Positions 1 to 7,860 of a DNA stretch of 64,000 bases are shown piece after piece. The stretch lies in the NCBI RefSeq assembly GCF_001558155.1, contig NZ_LOAS01000019.1, forward strand, positions 1 to 64,000, read 5' to 3'. This stretch comes from Aliiruegeria sabulilitoris (GTDB taxonomy: Bacteria > Pseudomonadota > Alphaproteobacteria > Rhodobacterales > Rhodobacteraceae). The position numbers were made by a program, and so were the translations under genes. Every line of letters begins with the position of its first letter. Position 1 is the first letter of the stretch. The notes beneath the pieces were generated by a model, which saw nothing but the letters and a program-made list of their open reading frames with translations, did no database searches and was not told the origin of the DNA.

Positions 1-1905
1 ATGATCACCTGCGAGCGATGCGACGGTCTCTGCCGAAGTGAAGATCTTTGCGAAGAGCTGCACCGTCGATGACATCCCGAATTTCGGAGCCAGCGTTATA
101 TCGTTCTGTAGCTGCTTCAGCTCCGATTTTACCGTTTTGAACTCGTCAACCCAGAGCACCAGTGCGCGACGGAAATCTTCCGGTCCCTTGGCAAGCGGTT
201 TGCCTTCGAATGCGGCCTCGACCTCCTTGATCGACATTTCAACAACGGCACCCAGATCCTTCATCAGCGTGAAGATCAATCCTTTGCCGAAGTCGCTACT
301 CGCCCTCATCCAGAGATACGATTTCTTCCGATCGTCGGCGAAGCGGCACGCAACAATCCATTCCAGCAATTTGTCGAACTCGGGGAAGTGTTCGCGAAAG
401 TCGTCGATGACCTTGTCGTCGATCGGGCCGGTCGGGAACTTCTTGTGTGTCAAAATAAACCGGGCCGTCACATCGCCCAGCTCGACCCTGCTCTCGGTCG
501 CAAACGGGTCCACGCGCCATTCCAACCGCTCGCGTTGGTTCAGGTGTAGCAAGTCGCTCTCGATCGTGCCGCGCACGGCCTCCTTGACCGCTTTCAGCAG
601 GATCTTGGCCTCTGCGGCAGGCAAGGCGAATTTGTCGATCGCCCCCTCCAACCCGGCCACATCAAGCGGGTTGCCGTACCTCCGACAGATGTGGGACCAG
701 CCGTCCGACCGACCGAAGACAATCAAACTGCCTTCATTGTTCAGTATGTTCCATTTCGCCTTGTTTCCCGACCAAACGACACCGTTGATCATGGCGTCAA
801 TACGGCGGGCGTCGATGGGCGGTGTGTCGGGCACAAGGCCCGCAATCCTGACGTCCAGGAACTCGGCCATCTCGCGAGCGCGATCGGAAGGCTGCGTCAG
901 CAGTTTGTCATCAGTGAGCGGCACAGCACCTGGCGGCAGTTGATCCCCCGAGGGAGGTGGAGGCATCATGGCGACCAGCTGACGCTGCCGGTTGCTGCGG
1001 AGCTTCTCATCGATCGCCGGTGGCAGCGTGCCTCCGTTGCCCTGCTTGCAGAGTTCGACCAGCGTTCCGAAACCCAGCTCGCCGGTTGGCCGATCGAACC
1101 CGCGATCCCATTTCTGTTCCGGCGGGACATCCGTCGCCTTCTCCGGGAACTGTTTCGCCCACCAGATGAACAACTCACGAGCATCGTCCCCGGCGATCGT
1201 CTTCAATGCCAGACCGAGACGGACATAATCATCATATCTGATCCGCCCGTCATTCGGCGTGCTGCGGACGACTTCCCATACGAGCTCCTGCGGCACCTCT
1301 CCCCAATCCGTGCTCGTCTGGCCCTCGCTCTGGCGCTGACTGCCCTTACGGGCGAGCAGGGCGTCCACGAGCGGCCGTGCCGTGGTCACCTCGACGCTGG
1401 TGTCGCCCGTGAGCTGCAGCACGGCCCCGCGGCCCCCGTTTTCGAAGAGGCCGACACCGTTGCGCTCTCCGCTGCTCTCGACGGGCCGATCGGGATCCCG
1501 CGCCATGACGAGGCGCAGCCCCGTGCCGCTGACCGAGTATTCCCAGTAGCAGCCCTCGTGCCGAAGGATCTCCGAGGCCCAGTCGCTCGCGATTCCCGTT
1601 TCCGGATCGACGCAGCCGTCCAGGTCGCCGATAACGATCGCGCTTCCGGGCCGGGCCAAGTATCCCGTGACATAAAACGTATCGGGCGCGGGCTGCATGC
1701 CCGATATGGCGTTCAGAGCATCCTGCCAGGTCATGCCGGCGCAGACCTCGACGGAGGCGACCGTACCGTCGGTCATCACGGGCCGTTTGGACCGTTTTCC
1801 TGTTTCCGGATCGATCGGGCCGACCTCGAAGATCAGCCAGTTCCGTTCCAACTTGGCATGCTGGATGGGCTTGCAGTTTTCGGGCAGATTGGTATTATAT
1901 GTCAC
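1..1905 (-). CDS. Primase-helicase of an integrative element (3' end outside window)
   Basis: The frame is open without a stop for 635 codons from a GTG at 1905 to the window edge, so the C-terminus is missing. AGAAAGG lies about 9 nt before the GTG, and an in-frame TAA just upstream excludes an earlier start. Residues 1-185 look like a primase-polymerase domain: GDLDG (93-97) fits the acidic hhhDhD motif and SVSGTGLRLV (124-133) the second motif. Residues 205-288 match a PriCT-type primase C-terminal domain (DDYVRLGLALKTI, then FGTLVELC). Residues 525-635 resemble an SF3/D5-type helicase with a weak Walker A (ASSDFGKGL, about 535-543) and a clear Walker B (LVLWVDE, 582-588). Such proteins start DNA replication of phages, satellites and integrative plasmids. 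It is probably in one transcription block with the genes upstream towards the integrase. Family-level assignment is confident; the exact subfamily is not. Confidence 0.75.
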   Translation of the reverse strand, partial: MTYNTNLPENCKPIQHAKLERNWLIFEVGPIDPETGKRSKRPVMTDGTVASVEVCAGMTWQDALNAISGMQPAPDTFYVTGYLARPGSAIVIGDLDGCVDPETGIASDWASEILRHEGCYWEYSVSGTGLRLVMARDPDRPVESSGERNGVGLFENGGRGAVLQLTGDTSVEVTTARPLVDALLARKGSQRQSEGQTSTDWGEVPQELVWEVVRSTPNDGRIRYDDYVRLGLALKTIAGDDARELFIWWAKQFPEKATDVPPEQKWDRGFDRPTGELGFGTLVELCKQGNGGTLPPAIDEKLRSNRQRQLVAMMPPPPSGDQLPPGAVPLTDDKLLTQPSDRAREMAEFLDVRIAGLVPDTPPIDARRIDAMINGVVWSGNKAKWNILNNEGSLIVFGRSDGWSHICRRYGNPLDVAGLEGAIDKFALPAAEAKILLKAVKEAVRGTIESDLLHLNQRERLEWRVDPFATESRVELGDVTARFILTHKKFPTGPIDDKVIDDFREHFPEFDKLLEWIVACRFADDRKKSYLWMRASSDFGKGLIFTLMKDLGAVVEMSIKEVEAAFEGKPLAKGPEDFRRALVLWVDEFKTVKSELKQLQNDITLAPKFGMSSTVQLFAKIFTSAETVASLAGDH

Positions 1906-1962
1906 AGGTACAGACCTTTCTTAGCGCCGTCTCCCGTCTGCTCTCGGGGGCGGCGTTTCTTT

Positions 1963-2244
1963 TTAGTTGAACGATGCTTCTCGCAGAACTTTCGCGATCC
2001 ACCTGATGTGATCCTGCGCCCGGCGATACTCCTCCGGGTGATCTCGGAGCAGATCGACCATCGCCTGGATACTCGCGTTGCGGAGCCGTTCGGCGATTTC
2101 CCTTTTCGCCTGTTTTTCGCTGATCCACTGGAGACGCTGGAGCGCCGCGATACCGCTTAGGACGGACAGCATCACATCGTGGTTGAGCGTGCCGCTGCCC
2201 GCCGACACGGCATTGAGGTTCGCGGTAGCGGTCTTTCTGGACAT
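1963..2244 (-). CDS. Small hypothetical protein of the integrative element
   Basis: This encodes 93 residues beginning MSRKTATANLNAV, rich in charged alpha-helix (LQRLQWISEKQAKREIAERL and a C-terminal HIRWIAKVLREASF). The start at 2244 is chosen because AAAGGAG lies 7 nt upstream; a longer in-frame start at 2286 has no such site. It sits between the DNA-binding protein gene and the primase gene on the same strand, 57 bp before the primase start, as expected of a small accessory gene in a replication module. No family is recognised and no function is proposed. The regular spacing, strong ribosome site and helical composition argue that it is real. Confidence 0.6.
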   Translation of the reverse strand: MSRKTATANLNAVSAGSGTLNHDVMLSVLSGIAALQRLQWISEKQAKREIAERLRNASIQAMVDLLRDHPEEYRRAQDHIRWIAKVLREASFN

Positions 2245-2326
2245 AGGGATCTCCTTTGTTGTCCGTGGACGCAGGTATCCAGTCACCCGGAATGGGAGTT
2301 GCTGCAGTCCTGCGATCTTGGGGTGG

Positions 2327-2683
2327 TTAGGTGGTGGGCTGGCCTAACAGGTCAGCATTCGAAGCCTTGCGCCGCTTGTAGGCAGCATTCTCGATGCGCT
2401 CACCCGTGATCAGGGCGGCGATGTCATCGGTGCGGTAACAGATCAGCGATCCCCATTTGAAATAGGGCGGCATTTGTCCGCGCGCACGATAGGCTTGAAT
2501 TGTGGAAAGGCTGTCGCCGCGAAATTCTGCCAGCTCGTCCTCGGTGACGAGCCCGTGATCCAGCAGCATCTGGCGAACGGTGTCGGAGTAGCGAGGGCGG
2601 GGAATCGCAAGGATCAGCTTGGTAATCTGAGCCTGCAAATCAGGCGGCAGCGTAAGCTGCCTGGGCACTTGGTCGTCGGTCAT
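2327..2683 (-). CDS. Helix-turn-helix (AlpA/excisionase-like) DNA-binding protein
   Basis: A 118-residue protein. Residues about 50-95 (TEDELAEFRGDSLSTIQAYRARG, then PPYFKWGSLICYRTDDIAALI) show the winged-helix excisionase/AlpA pattern: a helix-turn-helix followed by a short beta-wing and the 'YR..DI..ai' ending. The N-terminus has its own helical segment (PPDLQAQITKLILAIPRPRYS). GGAGG sits 7 nt before the ATG at 2683. In P4-like satellites and many integrative elements such a protein switches on integrase or replication genes, or helps excision. Its position between the integrase pair and the primase supports that role by inference only. Confidence 0.7.
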   Translation of the reverse strand: MTDDQVPRQLTLPPDLQAQITKLILAIPRPRYSDTVRQMLLDHGLVTEDELAEFRGDSLSTIQAYRARGQMPPYFKWGSLICYRTDDIAALITGERIENAAYKRRKASNADLLGQPTT

Positions 2684-2773
2684 ATGGCAACCTCCATTCG
2701 TTGAAGTTGCCCTCCATTAATACCGTTTTTTCGAGCTTGTCACCTGAGCGAGTAACTCCGCGCAGGTGATTTC

Positions 2774-3151
2774 TCAAACCGAGCTGAGACGCCTTCTGAC
2801 CGATGAGGAGTTGACGTTCACGCCGAGTGTCTGCTCCATGTGGTCGACCGCGTGCCGGGCTGCGGCCGACTTTGACATCTGCGGATCGTCCTCCATCAGG
2901 CTCTGCGCATACCGGACCGCAACCGCGATATACCTGTCGGCTCCGCCGCCCCGCTTTCGATCCGCCAGGGTCTTCTTGCGGGCGACAGCGGACATCCGCA
3001 GGGCGTAGCGGGCCACGTTGAGCTCATCACCTTCCCGACCGTTCGCCACGATGTTCCCCGCGTCCTGCGCGATGAGCTGTTCCTCCCAACTGCTGAAACC
3101 GAGCTTGATAGCGTGAGCTTCAAGATGGAAGCGCATAGTCTTGTCGATCAT
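2774..3151 (-). CDS. Hypothetical protein coupled to the integrase gene
   Basis: A 125-residue basic, helical protein. Its ATG overlaps the integrase stop codon as ATGA (3148-3151), so translation is probably coupled to the integrase. The middle is rich in Arg/Lys (KKTLADRKRGGGADRY) and the C-terminus (SKSAAARHAVDHMEQTLGVNVNSSSVRRRLSSV) could be a small helical DNA- or RNA-binding region. No family is recognised. Overlap with the integrase suggests a role in recombination or regulation of the element, but that is inference. The 90 bp between its end and the next gene contains only that gene's leader. Confidence 0.6.
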   Translation of the reverse strand: MIDKTMRFHLEAHAIKLGFSSWEEQLIAQDAGNIVANGREGDELNVARYALRMSAVARKKTLADRKRGGGADRYIAVAVRYAQSLMEDDPQMSKSAAARHAVDHMEQTLGVNVNSSSVRRRLSSV

Positions 3152-4173
3152 TGCAGACGCTCCAGAGCGGCATGCACATCGCCTGCGTTGAGCTGTGTGT
3201 AACGCTTGAGATGCTTCCAGTCCCGGTGGCCGCTGACGACGGCCACGAGCTGGATGGGCAGACCGGCGCGAAATAGTTCTGTAATCGCGAGATGGCGCAA
3301 GTCGTGCATATGCAGGTCATCGATCCCGAGCTCCCTGCAGGCGCGGGTAAAGACGGCGCCGACGCTGTCGGCCTTGTATGGGAACAGTCGGCCTTCACGT
3401 CGATCGCCGGCCACCTCTCGGGCGATCCGGTAGGCATCCCCCACCAGCGGCACCGTCTGGTCATTGCGTGCCTTGCGTTTCGGGTCTTTCCGCTCGCGGA
3501 CGATGACGGATTTCTCATTCCATGAAATGTCCTCGATCCTGATGCGGCAGATCTCGCCCAATCTCATGGCGGATGCAGCAGCGAACCGGATGATGGTTGC
3601 GGCCGGGATCTTCTGCCGGGGGTTGGATTCGATATGTTCGATGATCCGGCGAAGCTCATCCTCGGTGGGGACACGGGTACGCTCCTGCGACCGCGTCTCG
3701 ATACGGGCTGCTGTCAGGCCGCGGCGGGCCGCGGCGGCAAGATCTTCGTTCACGTCGATCTGCCGAACACGTCTTGCCCATCTGAGCACGCTGGATGCAG
3801 TAGAGAGATCACCGGCGATGGTCGCCCCGGTCACACCCTCATTCATTCGCGAGTCGATGAACTGCTGCATGACCAGGGCCGACAGGTTCCGCACCTTGGT
3901 TGCGCCGATCCGACTCTTGAGTCGCTCAAGGTTGACCCGGGTCGTGCGGCGCGTTTCCACCTGCGTCATGTAGGCGTCGATGACGTCGGAGAATGTCATG
4001 GATTTCGGGGCGGTGATCGCCCCGGCATTCGCACCGCCCGATATCGCACGCTCGACATCAACACCCCATGCCCGGGCGTCGGTCTTGCGGTCAAAGGTCT
4101 TGGCGCGGTACACCCCGTCCTTGCGGACTTGTACTCGGAACTTACCGCTGGGGAGCTTTTGAATGGATGCCAT
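3148..4173 (-). CDS. int: Tyrosine recombinase (integrase) of a dusA-inserted element
   Basis: 341 residues with the full site-specific recombinase architecture. An N-terminal arm-binding region carries the 'SGKFRVQVRKDGVYRAKTFDRKTDA' type pattern, followed by a SAM-like core-binding domain (about 60-150) and a C-terminal catalytic domain. The catalytic residues are visible: Arg204 (AMRLGEICR), His290 and Arg293 (HMHDLRH), His316 (GHRDWKH) and Tyr325 (LKRYTQ). AGGAGG lies just before the ATG at 4173. The gene is next to, and divergent from, the 5' end of dusA, an established target for a specific integrase family. It should cut and rejoin DNA at a core inside dusA. Confidence 0.93.
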   Translation of the reverse strand: MASIQKLPSGKFRVQVRKDGVYRAKTFDRKTDARAWGVDVERAISGGANAGAITAPKSMTFSDVIDAYMTQVETRRTTRVNLERLKSRIGATKVRNLSALVMQQFIDSRMNEGVTGATIAGDLSTASSVLRWARRVRQIDVNEDLAAAARRGLTAARIETRSQERTRVPTEDELRRIIEHIESNPRQKIPAATIIRFAAASAMRLGEICRIRIEDISWNEKSVIVRERKDPKRKARNDQTVPLVGDAYRIAREVAGDRREGRLFPYKADSVGAVFTRACRELGIDDLHMHDLRHLAITELFRAGLPIQLVAVVSGHRDWKHLKRYTQLNAGDVHAALERLQ

Positions 4174-4227
4174 GTGCGCCTCCTGTGCGAACTATCATCA
4201 ATCTTTTTTCAAGGTTGATGTAATCCG

Positions 4228-4265
4228 TGTGCAAAGTATGTGCAAGTTTCATGCACATTGTGCAA
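4228..4265. repeat. Phased TGTGCAA repeats between int and dusA
   Basis: Three direct copies of TGTGCAA begin at 4228, 4239 and 4259, and an inverted relative (ATGCACAT) lies at 4251-4258. Spacing is about 11, 11-12 and 9 bp, so the copies face one side of the helix. Repeats beside an integrase gene and next to the crossover core are the usual form of integrase arm-type sites. They could alternatively be operators of the element. The last copy abuts the dusA start codon. Confidence 0.5.
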
Positions 4266-4266
4266 A

Positions 4267-5277
4267 ATGATGAGTGCTGAAGCATTGAAATATAACGCTA
4301 AATTATCTGTCGCGCCGATGCTCGACTGGACGGATCGGCATTGCCGGTATTTTCACCGGCTGATGTCGTCCCGGGCGCTGCTCTATACCGAGATGGTCAC
4401 CGCGCCGGCGCTGGTCCGGGGCGGGGCGCGGCATCTGCTGGAATACAACACGTCCGAGCATCCCGTCGCGGTGCAACTGGGCGGGTCGGATCCGACCGAA
4501 CTGGCGCAGGCGGCGCGGATGGCCGAGGACGCGGGATATGACGAGGTGAATCTCAACGTCGGGTGCCCGTCTGACCGGGTTCAGTCCGGTTTCTTCGGGG
4601 CGGTGCTGATGGAGCGCCCGGGGCTGGTGGCCGATTGCGTGGCCGAGATGGCGGCAATGGTGCGGGTGCCGGTGACGGTGAAATGCCGGATCGGGGTCGA
4701 TGAACAGGAGCCGCGCGATGTGCTTCCGGATTTCCTCGAACAGATCCGGGCCGCCGGTGTGCGGCGGGTCACGATCCATGCGCGCAAGGCCTGGCTGCAA
4801 GGACTGAGCCCGAAGGAGAACCGGGATATTCCGCCGCTGGATTATCCGCTTGTGCACGAGATGAAACGCGCCTTTCCGGATCTGCATATTTCGATCAATG
4901 GCGGCATTGCCTCGCTGGAGGCTGCGCAGGCGCAGCTGGCCGAGGGGCTGGATGGCGTGATGATCGGGCGCGCGGCCTATCATCAGCCGGCGGATATTCT
5001 GCTGGAGTCGGATGAACAGGTTTTTGGCGAGGCGGCGCGGGTTTCAAGCGCGGTGGAGGTGGCCGAGCGGATGCGCCCCTATATCGCCCGGCATCTTGAG
5101 GCAGGTGGACGGTTGCACCAGGTAACGCGCCATATGCTGGGGCTGTTCGCGGGCAAGCCCGGGGCGCGCGGCTGGCGGCGGACCTTGAGTGAGGGCGCGA
5201 GCCGCAGCGGGGCCGGGCTCGAGGTGCTGGATGCGGCGCTGGACTGCGTTACCACCGTTCAGGTGGAAGAGGGCTGA
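4267..5277 (+). CDS. dusA: tRNA-dihydrouridine synthase A
   Basis: A 336-residue flavoenzyme that reduces uridines (positions 20/20a by family precedent) in tRNA. The TIM-barrel Dus signature is clear: LSVAPMLDWTDRHCR at the start, the catalytic cysteine Cys100 in NLNVGCPSDRVQSG, VKCRIGVD, a histidine/lysine pair in IHARKAWLQGLSPKENR, and SINGGI with MIGRAAYHQP for FMN phosphate binding. The start is uncertain: adjacent ATGs at 4267 and 4270 or a GTG at 4240 are possible and none has a good ribosome site. The first codons and leader come from the inserted element, whose integration rebuilt the 5' end. Expression may therefore depend on an element-borne promoter. DusA rather than DusB is supported by the C-terminal region. 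Confidence 0.95.
   Translation: MMSAEALKYNAKLSVAPMLDWTDRHCRYFHRLMSSRALLYTEMVTAPALVRGGARHLLEYNTSEHPVAVQLGGSDPTELAQAARMAEDAGYDEVNLNVGCPSDRVQSGFFGAVLMERPGLVADCVAEMAAMVRVPVTVKCRIGVDEQEPRDVLPDFLEQIRAAGVRRVTIHARKAWLQGLSPKENRDIPPLDYPLVHEMKRAFPDLHISINGGIASLEAAQAQLAEGLDGVMIGRAAYHQPADILLESDEQVFGEAARVSSAVEVAERMRPYIARHLEAGGRLHQVTRHMLGLFAGKPGARGWRRTLSEGASRSGAGLEVLDAALDCVTTVQVEEG
4305..4345. other. Probable attachment-site end of the element within dusA
   Basis: The element side (4174-4305) is AT-rich, while from about 4310 the sequence abruptly becomes GC-rich dusA coding sequence for the conserved stretch SVAPMLDWTDRHCR. Published dusA-specific integrases recombine at this 5' end of dusA. The crossover core is therefore placed at about 4312-4345. 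The other copy of the core should lie beyond position 1 next to a dusA 5' fragment. Confidence 0.6.
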
Positions 5278-5286
5278 GGGGGCTTC

Positions 5287-5372
5287 CCTCCCGTCGAGCG
5301 CGCATCGCAGATGCGCTCTTCCTGTCGGGCGTGGCCGCGCGCTGCGCGCGCGGCGGTCGGGATCGTCAGTTC
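5287..5372. repeat. Dual-hairpin intergenic repeat, copy 1
   Basis: Two perfect hairpins lie in tandem. GCGCATC/GATGCGC with a 3-nt loop is at 5300-5316, and CCGCGCGC/GCGCGCGG with loop TGC is at 5335-5353. The surrounding sequence (CCCGTCG ahead, CTTCC..GGGCGTGGC between) recurs at 33315-33392 with only scattered changes. It follows the dusA stop and may also serve as a terminator between dusA and the convergent DUF1289 gene. Confidence 0.65.
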
Positions 5373-5406
5373 GGCAGGAAGACCATTGGCACGGTGAGGG
5401 GAGAGG

Positions 5407-5640
5407 TCAGGATTTCTGGCGTGCAGCCCTGCCGCCACGCCGCTTTTTCAGAAGGCCAGCGCGGGAAGGAAGCTCTTCCATCAATGCGCGCCGGGCCTCG
5501 GGGGACAGCCGGCTCCAGCCGGATATCTCGTCGATGCTGCGGTAGCAGCCGGCGCAGATCCTGACCTCGGGGTGGATCACGCAGATCTTGTTGCAGGGCG
5601 ACTCGATCTCGTCGCGTGTCCAGATATCGTCGTCCTTCAT
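5407..5640 (-). CDS. DUF1289 family protein
   Basis: A 77-residue protein, MKDDDIWTRDEIESPCNKIC onward. The four cysteines in PCNKICV and RICAGCYRSIDEISGW match the DUF1289 pattern (C-x3-C, C-x2-C, then R-x-x-x-E-I-x-x-W), a likely small metal-binding domain of unknown role. A basic tail (LLKKRRGGRAARQKS) could contact nucleic acid. The ATG at 5640 overlaps the ruvX stop as ATGA, so it is co-translated with ruvX. A longer start upstream would run through ruvX in another frame and is rejected. Confidence 0.88.
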   Translation of the reverse strand: MKDDDIWTRDEIESPCNKICVIHPEVRICAGCYRSIDEISGWSRLSPEARRALMEELPSRAGLLKKRRGGRAARQKS

Positions 5641-6113
5641 GCTTCGCTCTCCAGGTGCCCGAGCCTGTCCAGCACGCCTTGCAGGATAAACCCGGCGGCG
5701 ACATGGTCGATCACCTCTGCGCGACGTTTGCGGGACGTATCCGCCTCCAGCAGCGCACGTTCGGCGGCCACGGTAGAAAGCCGCTCGTCCCAAAAGGTGA
5801 TGGGAAGGTCCGTCAACCGCTCGAGGTTGCGGGCGAAGGCGCGGGTGGACTGACAGCGGGGGCCTTCGCTTCCGTCCATGTTGCGCGGCAGGCCGAGCAC
5901 GATCCCGCAGGCCTCGCGAGAGGCAATGAGTTTCAGCATTTTCTCGGCATCGACGCCGAATTTCTTGCGCCGGATCGTCTCGACCGGCGTGGCCGTGCTG
6001 AGCAGACGGTCGGAAATGGCGACGCCGATGGTCGCCGTTCCAAGGTCCAGCCCGGCGATAGGCCGGCCCCGTTTGAGCGTGGCGGCAAAGTCTTCGATCT
6101 CTTCGCAGATCAT
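5637..6113 (-). CDS. ruvX: Putative pre-16S rRNA nuclease / Holliday junction resolvase-like RuvX
   Basis: A 158-residue RNase H-fold protein of the YqgF/RuvX family, which trims pre-16S rRNA and was formerly called a Holliday resolvase. Motifs in order: AGLDLGTATIGVAISD (first acidic residue), IVLGLPRNMDGSEGPR, ITFWDERLSTVAAER (second acidic patch) and IDHVAAGFILQ (last Asp). Length is near the usual 140-160. The start at 6113 (MICEEIEDF) is only 4 nt after ccmI, so it belongs to a ccmI-ruvX-DUF1289 transcription unit. Nothing looks damaged. Confidence 0.92.
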   Translation of the reverse strand: MICEEIEDFAATLKRGRPIAGLDLGTATIGVAISDRLLSTATPVETIRRKKFGVDAEKMLKLIASREACGIVLGLPRNMDGSEGPRCQSTRAFARNLERLTDLPITFWDERLSTVAAERALLEADTSRKRRAEVIDHVAAGFILQGVLDRLGHLESEA

Positions 6114-6117
6114 GGTG

Positions 6118-7635
6118 CTATTCTTCCAGCCCGATGGCGATAGCGGCTTCGCGCACGATGGCCAGGTGTTCAGGGTCCTCAAAGCGCTCTTGCGCCTCGC
6201 CCCAGATCGCGGCGGCCCAGTCGCGTTCGCCCAGCACGCCCAGCGAGGAAATCATGCGCGCCCAGTCCTGCGGCGGGCCACCTTCGGTCGCCAGACGGTC
6301 GCCGAGCTGTTCGACCATGCCGCGGATCATTTCCCGGCGATCCTCGGAGGTCATCTCGGCGGCGGCGGCCACGTCTTCGGCGGAGGGGCCGCGTTCCTCC
6401 GGGGCGCCATCGGCCACGCCGGCGGAGACCGCCGCTTCGCGGATCGGGACGAGGTCTTCGGAGGCGGAGAAGGTCTGCTGCGCCTCGGCCCAGATCGCGG
6501 CGGCCTGATTGCGGTTGCCGAGCACGCCGTGGGCGCGGATCAGCTTGGCCCAGTCGGAGGGGGGGCCACCTTCCTCGGCCATGCGCGCGCCGAGTTGCTC
6601 GACCATGGACTGGATCATTTCCTGACGTTCCTGCGGCGACATGTCGGCGGCGGCGGCCATGTCCTCGGCGGTCGGTCCGCCCGAAAGTCCGGCCATGGGT
6701 GCTGTCGGCGGCAGCGTGTAGTGGATGCCGGCCAGCGCGGCCACGCCTTCCAGACGGGCACGGATGATCGGGATCCAGGGCGCATCCGCCGGCCCTTGCC
6801 GGAGCAGCGGCTCCCAGAAGGCGAACGCCTGGTCCGGGCGGCCGGTCTGCAGCTGCATCAGGCCCACGTAATAGCGCGCAATCGGGTTGTTCGGGTCGAG
6901 CGAGAGAGCGCCGTTCAGCGCCCCGTCGGCTTCCTTCGAGACATTGCCGCCCGCCGCCTGGATCAGCATCGAGGCATAGGCGGTATAATCCTGCGTGGTC
7001 GCGTCCTTGCCCTTCAGCTCGATCACCTGTTTCTGCGCGGCATGCGCCTCGGGCAGGTTGCCAAGGCGCGCTTCGTTGCGGGCCAGCAAAACCCAGCCCT
7101 GAAGCTCCTCGGGGCGCTCCTGCACGGCCTTGCGCAATTGCTCGACCAGCTCCGCGTATTTCGGGTCGATATCCGCGATCTGACCAACCGGGATCTTGGC
7201 TTCGTATTCGGCCTGGCTGGGGCGGGCAGCCCGCATGCGCTCGGCATCGGCCACGCGTTTGGAGAGCGGTTGGTCTTCATAACCCGGCGCGCCGAGCCTG
7301 TCATAAATCAGGAAGCTTCCGCCGATCACGAAGAGCCCGGCTATCGCGGCGGCGGCGAAGCTTGCACTGCGCGGCGCGGCCTGTGTTTCGGACTGATCGG
7401 AACGGTCCGCATCAAGGATGCGCCGCTTGATCTCGGTGCGCAGGCGGCCGGCTTCCTCCTCGGTCACAACACCGCGCGCGAGGTCCTTTTCCACCGCCCG
7501 AAGTTGGTCTTTGTAGATCCGGATATCGAGCTTGTCCGCGTCGCTCGATTCCTGCGCGCGTGGCCGCAGAAGCGCCCAACCGATCAGCAGCGCCGAAACC
7601 AGCGTCAATACGCTCGAAATTACCCAGAATGTCAT
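6118..7635 (-). CDS. ccmI: c-type cytochrome biogenesis protein CcmI
   Basis: A 505-residue membrane protein that presents apocytochrome c to the haem ligation complex at the periplasmic side. An N-terminal membrane helix (MTFWVISSVLTLVSALLIGW) is followed by a cytoplasmic leucine-zipper-like loop (YKDQLRAVEKDLARGVVTEEEA) and a second helix (AAAIAGLFVIGGSFLIYDRLG, about 105-125). A long periplasmic TPR region follows (LLARNEARLGNLPEAHAAQK..., ARYYVGLMQLQTGRPDQAF). Near the C-terminus two similar segments (TAEDMAAAADMSPQERQEMI and SAEDVAAAAEMTSEDRREMI) look like an internal duplication. GGGAGG precedes the ATG at 7635; an upstream ATG at 7668 is less likely. It is divergent from soxB. Confidence 0.93.
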   Translation of the reverse strand: MTFWVISSVLTLVSALLIGWALLRPRAQESSDADKLDIRIYKDQLRAVEKDLARGVVTEEEAGRLRTEIKRRILDADRSDQSETQAAPRSASFAAAAIAGLFVIGGSFLIYDRLGAPGYEDQPLSKRVADAERMRAARPSQAEYEAKIPVGQIADIDPKYAELVEQLRKAVQERPEELQGWVLLARNEARLGNLPEAHAAQKQVIELKGKDATTQDYTAYASMLIQAAGGNVSKEADGALNGALSLDPNNPIARYYVGLMQLQTGRPDQAFAFWEPLLRQGPADAPWIPIIRARLEGVAALAGIHYTLPPTAPMAGLSGGPTAEDMAAAADMSPQERQEMIQSMVEQLGARMAEEGGPPSDWAKLIRAHGVLGNRNQAAAIWAEAQQTFSASEDLVPIREAAVSAGVADGAPEERGPSAEDVAAAAEMTSEDRREMIRGMVEQLGDRLATEGGPPQDWARMISSLGVLGERDWAAAIWGEAQERFEDPEHLAIVREAAIAIGLEE

Positions 7636-7860
7636 GCGCCCTCCCGGCGGGATGTCCTCGTTCCGCAAAAGGTCTATATGGGAATGGGCTCAGGGCAAAG
7701 CCCCTGTGGGCCGCCGGGATGCGGCCTCTGTTCACAAGGTCGTTTCCCGGCATCAAGATGCCGCAGGCAGGCTGTTGATCTTTCTGAAACGATCCCAAAA
7801 GGATTACCGTGTTCCGGTGTTCGCCGCGAGCACCCGGACCGCCCCAGGATGAGGACCGCC

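Noticed and set aside
691-2160. A 489-codon plus-strand frame across the primase gene
   Set aside because: The minus strand shows recognisable primase motifs and ribosome site; the plus frame shows none.
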